A program made the position numbers and the translations under genes. The notes under the pieces are model-generated. The model saw only the letters and a program-made list of their open reading frames with translations, made no database searches and was not told the DNA's origin. This document shows, piece after piece, positions 6,975 to 7,030 of a stretch of 7,030 nucleotides of DNA. How positions within the stretch are numbered: the stretch's first letter is position 1; each line of letters begins with the position of its first letter. The DNA is from Rickettsiaceae bacterium (GTDB taxonomy: Bacteria > Pseudomonadota > Alphaproteobacteria > Rickettsiales > Rickettsiaceae). Location of the stretch: assembly GCA_021741285.1 (NCBI GenBank), contig JAIOYD010000077.1:1-7030 (forward strand). Direction: 5' to 3'.

Positions 6975-7030
6975 ATGAGTAAGAAGAGAAAGCAGATTTC
7001 GCATGAGATAAAATCTCGTATATTATCAGA
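6975..7030 (+). CDS. Probable transposase, N-terminal fragment cut by the window edge
   Basis: Eighteen complete codons follow the ATG at 6975, reading MSKKRKQISHEIKSRILS, and the frame is still open at the end of the window. The start is supported by AAGGA at 6960-6964 with 10-nt spacing. The very basic opening followed by a helix-forming segment is typical of OrfA-type, helix-turn-helix transposase proteins of IS3-like elements (which often begin MSKKRKQY or MSKKRKRY). It should bind the element's ends or supply the DNA-binding half of a frameshifted transposase. Too little sequence is visible to name the family or say whether the gene is intact. A small DNA-binding regulator is the main alternative. 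Confidence 0.55.
   Translation, partial: MSKKRKQISHEIKSRILS

Larger units (their letters stand above)
6821..7030 (+). mobile_element. Probable left end of an insertion sequence, truncated by the window edge
   Basis: A probable transposase starts at 6975, and the DNA before it (roughly 6821-6974) has the features of a left IS end: a non-coding leader, a hairpin covering the ribosome binding site, and a candidate tip at 6821 beginning TGTGTCGC and continuing AACTGCGCAAAATTG. A tip at about 6876 (TGAATGGCCAGG) is an alternative. GAATGG occurs at 6877-6882 and again at 6887-6892, one helical turn apart. The right end, the matching inverted repeat and any target duplication lie outside the window, so the true boundary and the IS family cannot be set. 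The element sits just beyond the autotransporter terminator. Confidence 0.4.

Overview
The window is AT-rich DNA with every gene on the + strand. It looks like a chromosomal piece from an alphaproteobacterium of the order Rickettsiales, probably Rickettsiaceae. Three things point there: the strong A/T bias, including A/T-ending codons; a RuvC whose first motif reads GIDPA rather than the usual GIDPG; and an outer-membrane autotransporter whose C-terminal barrel, ending in the pattern GTLKLRVNL, resembles Rickettsia surface cell antigens (Sca/OmpB type). The genus cannot be fixed from the sequence alone.

Layout. Bases 9-50 form a rho-independent terminator for a gene to the left of the window. 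Bases 136-4789 hold a tight three-gene cluster: an RND periplasmic adaptor, an RND inner-membrane pump of the HAE-1/AcrB type, and ruvC (Holliday junction resolvase). Gaps are 3 nt (adaptor to pump) and 4 nt (pump to ruvC, using the GTG start preferred here). A 145-nt spacer with a consensus -10 box follows, then a single-gene unit at 4935-6740 encoding a 601-residue autotransporter that closes with a strong terminator at 6763-6800. The right edge (about 6821-7030) looks like the left end of an insertion sequence. It contains a hairpin that hides the ribosome binding site and the first 18 codons of a probable transposase.

How the genes work together. The adaptor and pump should form two thirds of a tripartite efflux system. 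No outer-membrane channel (TolC-like) is encoded here, so it must come from elsewhere in the genome. RuvC has no evident functional link to efflux; it appears to share the transcript and may be translationally coupled to the end of the pump gene. The autotransporter is separately promoted. It has a barrel of the Sca type but a short, mainly helical and acidic exported region in place of the usual long beta-helix.

No tRNA, rRNA, CRISPR array or phage module was seen. The most notable observations are the unusual autotransporter passenger, the hairpin sequestering the transposase ribosome binding site, the efflux/ruvC coupling, and a shortened switch loop in the pump.
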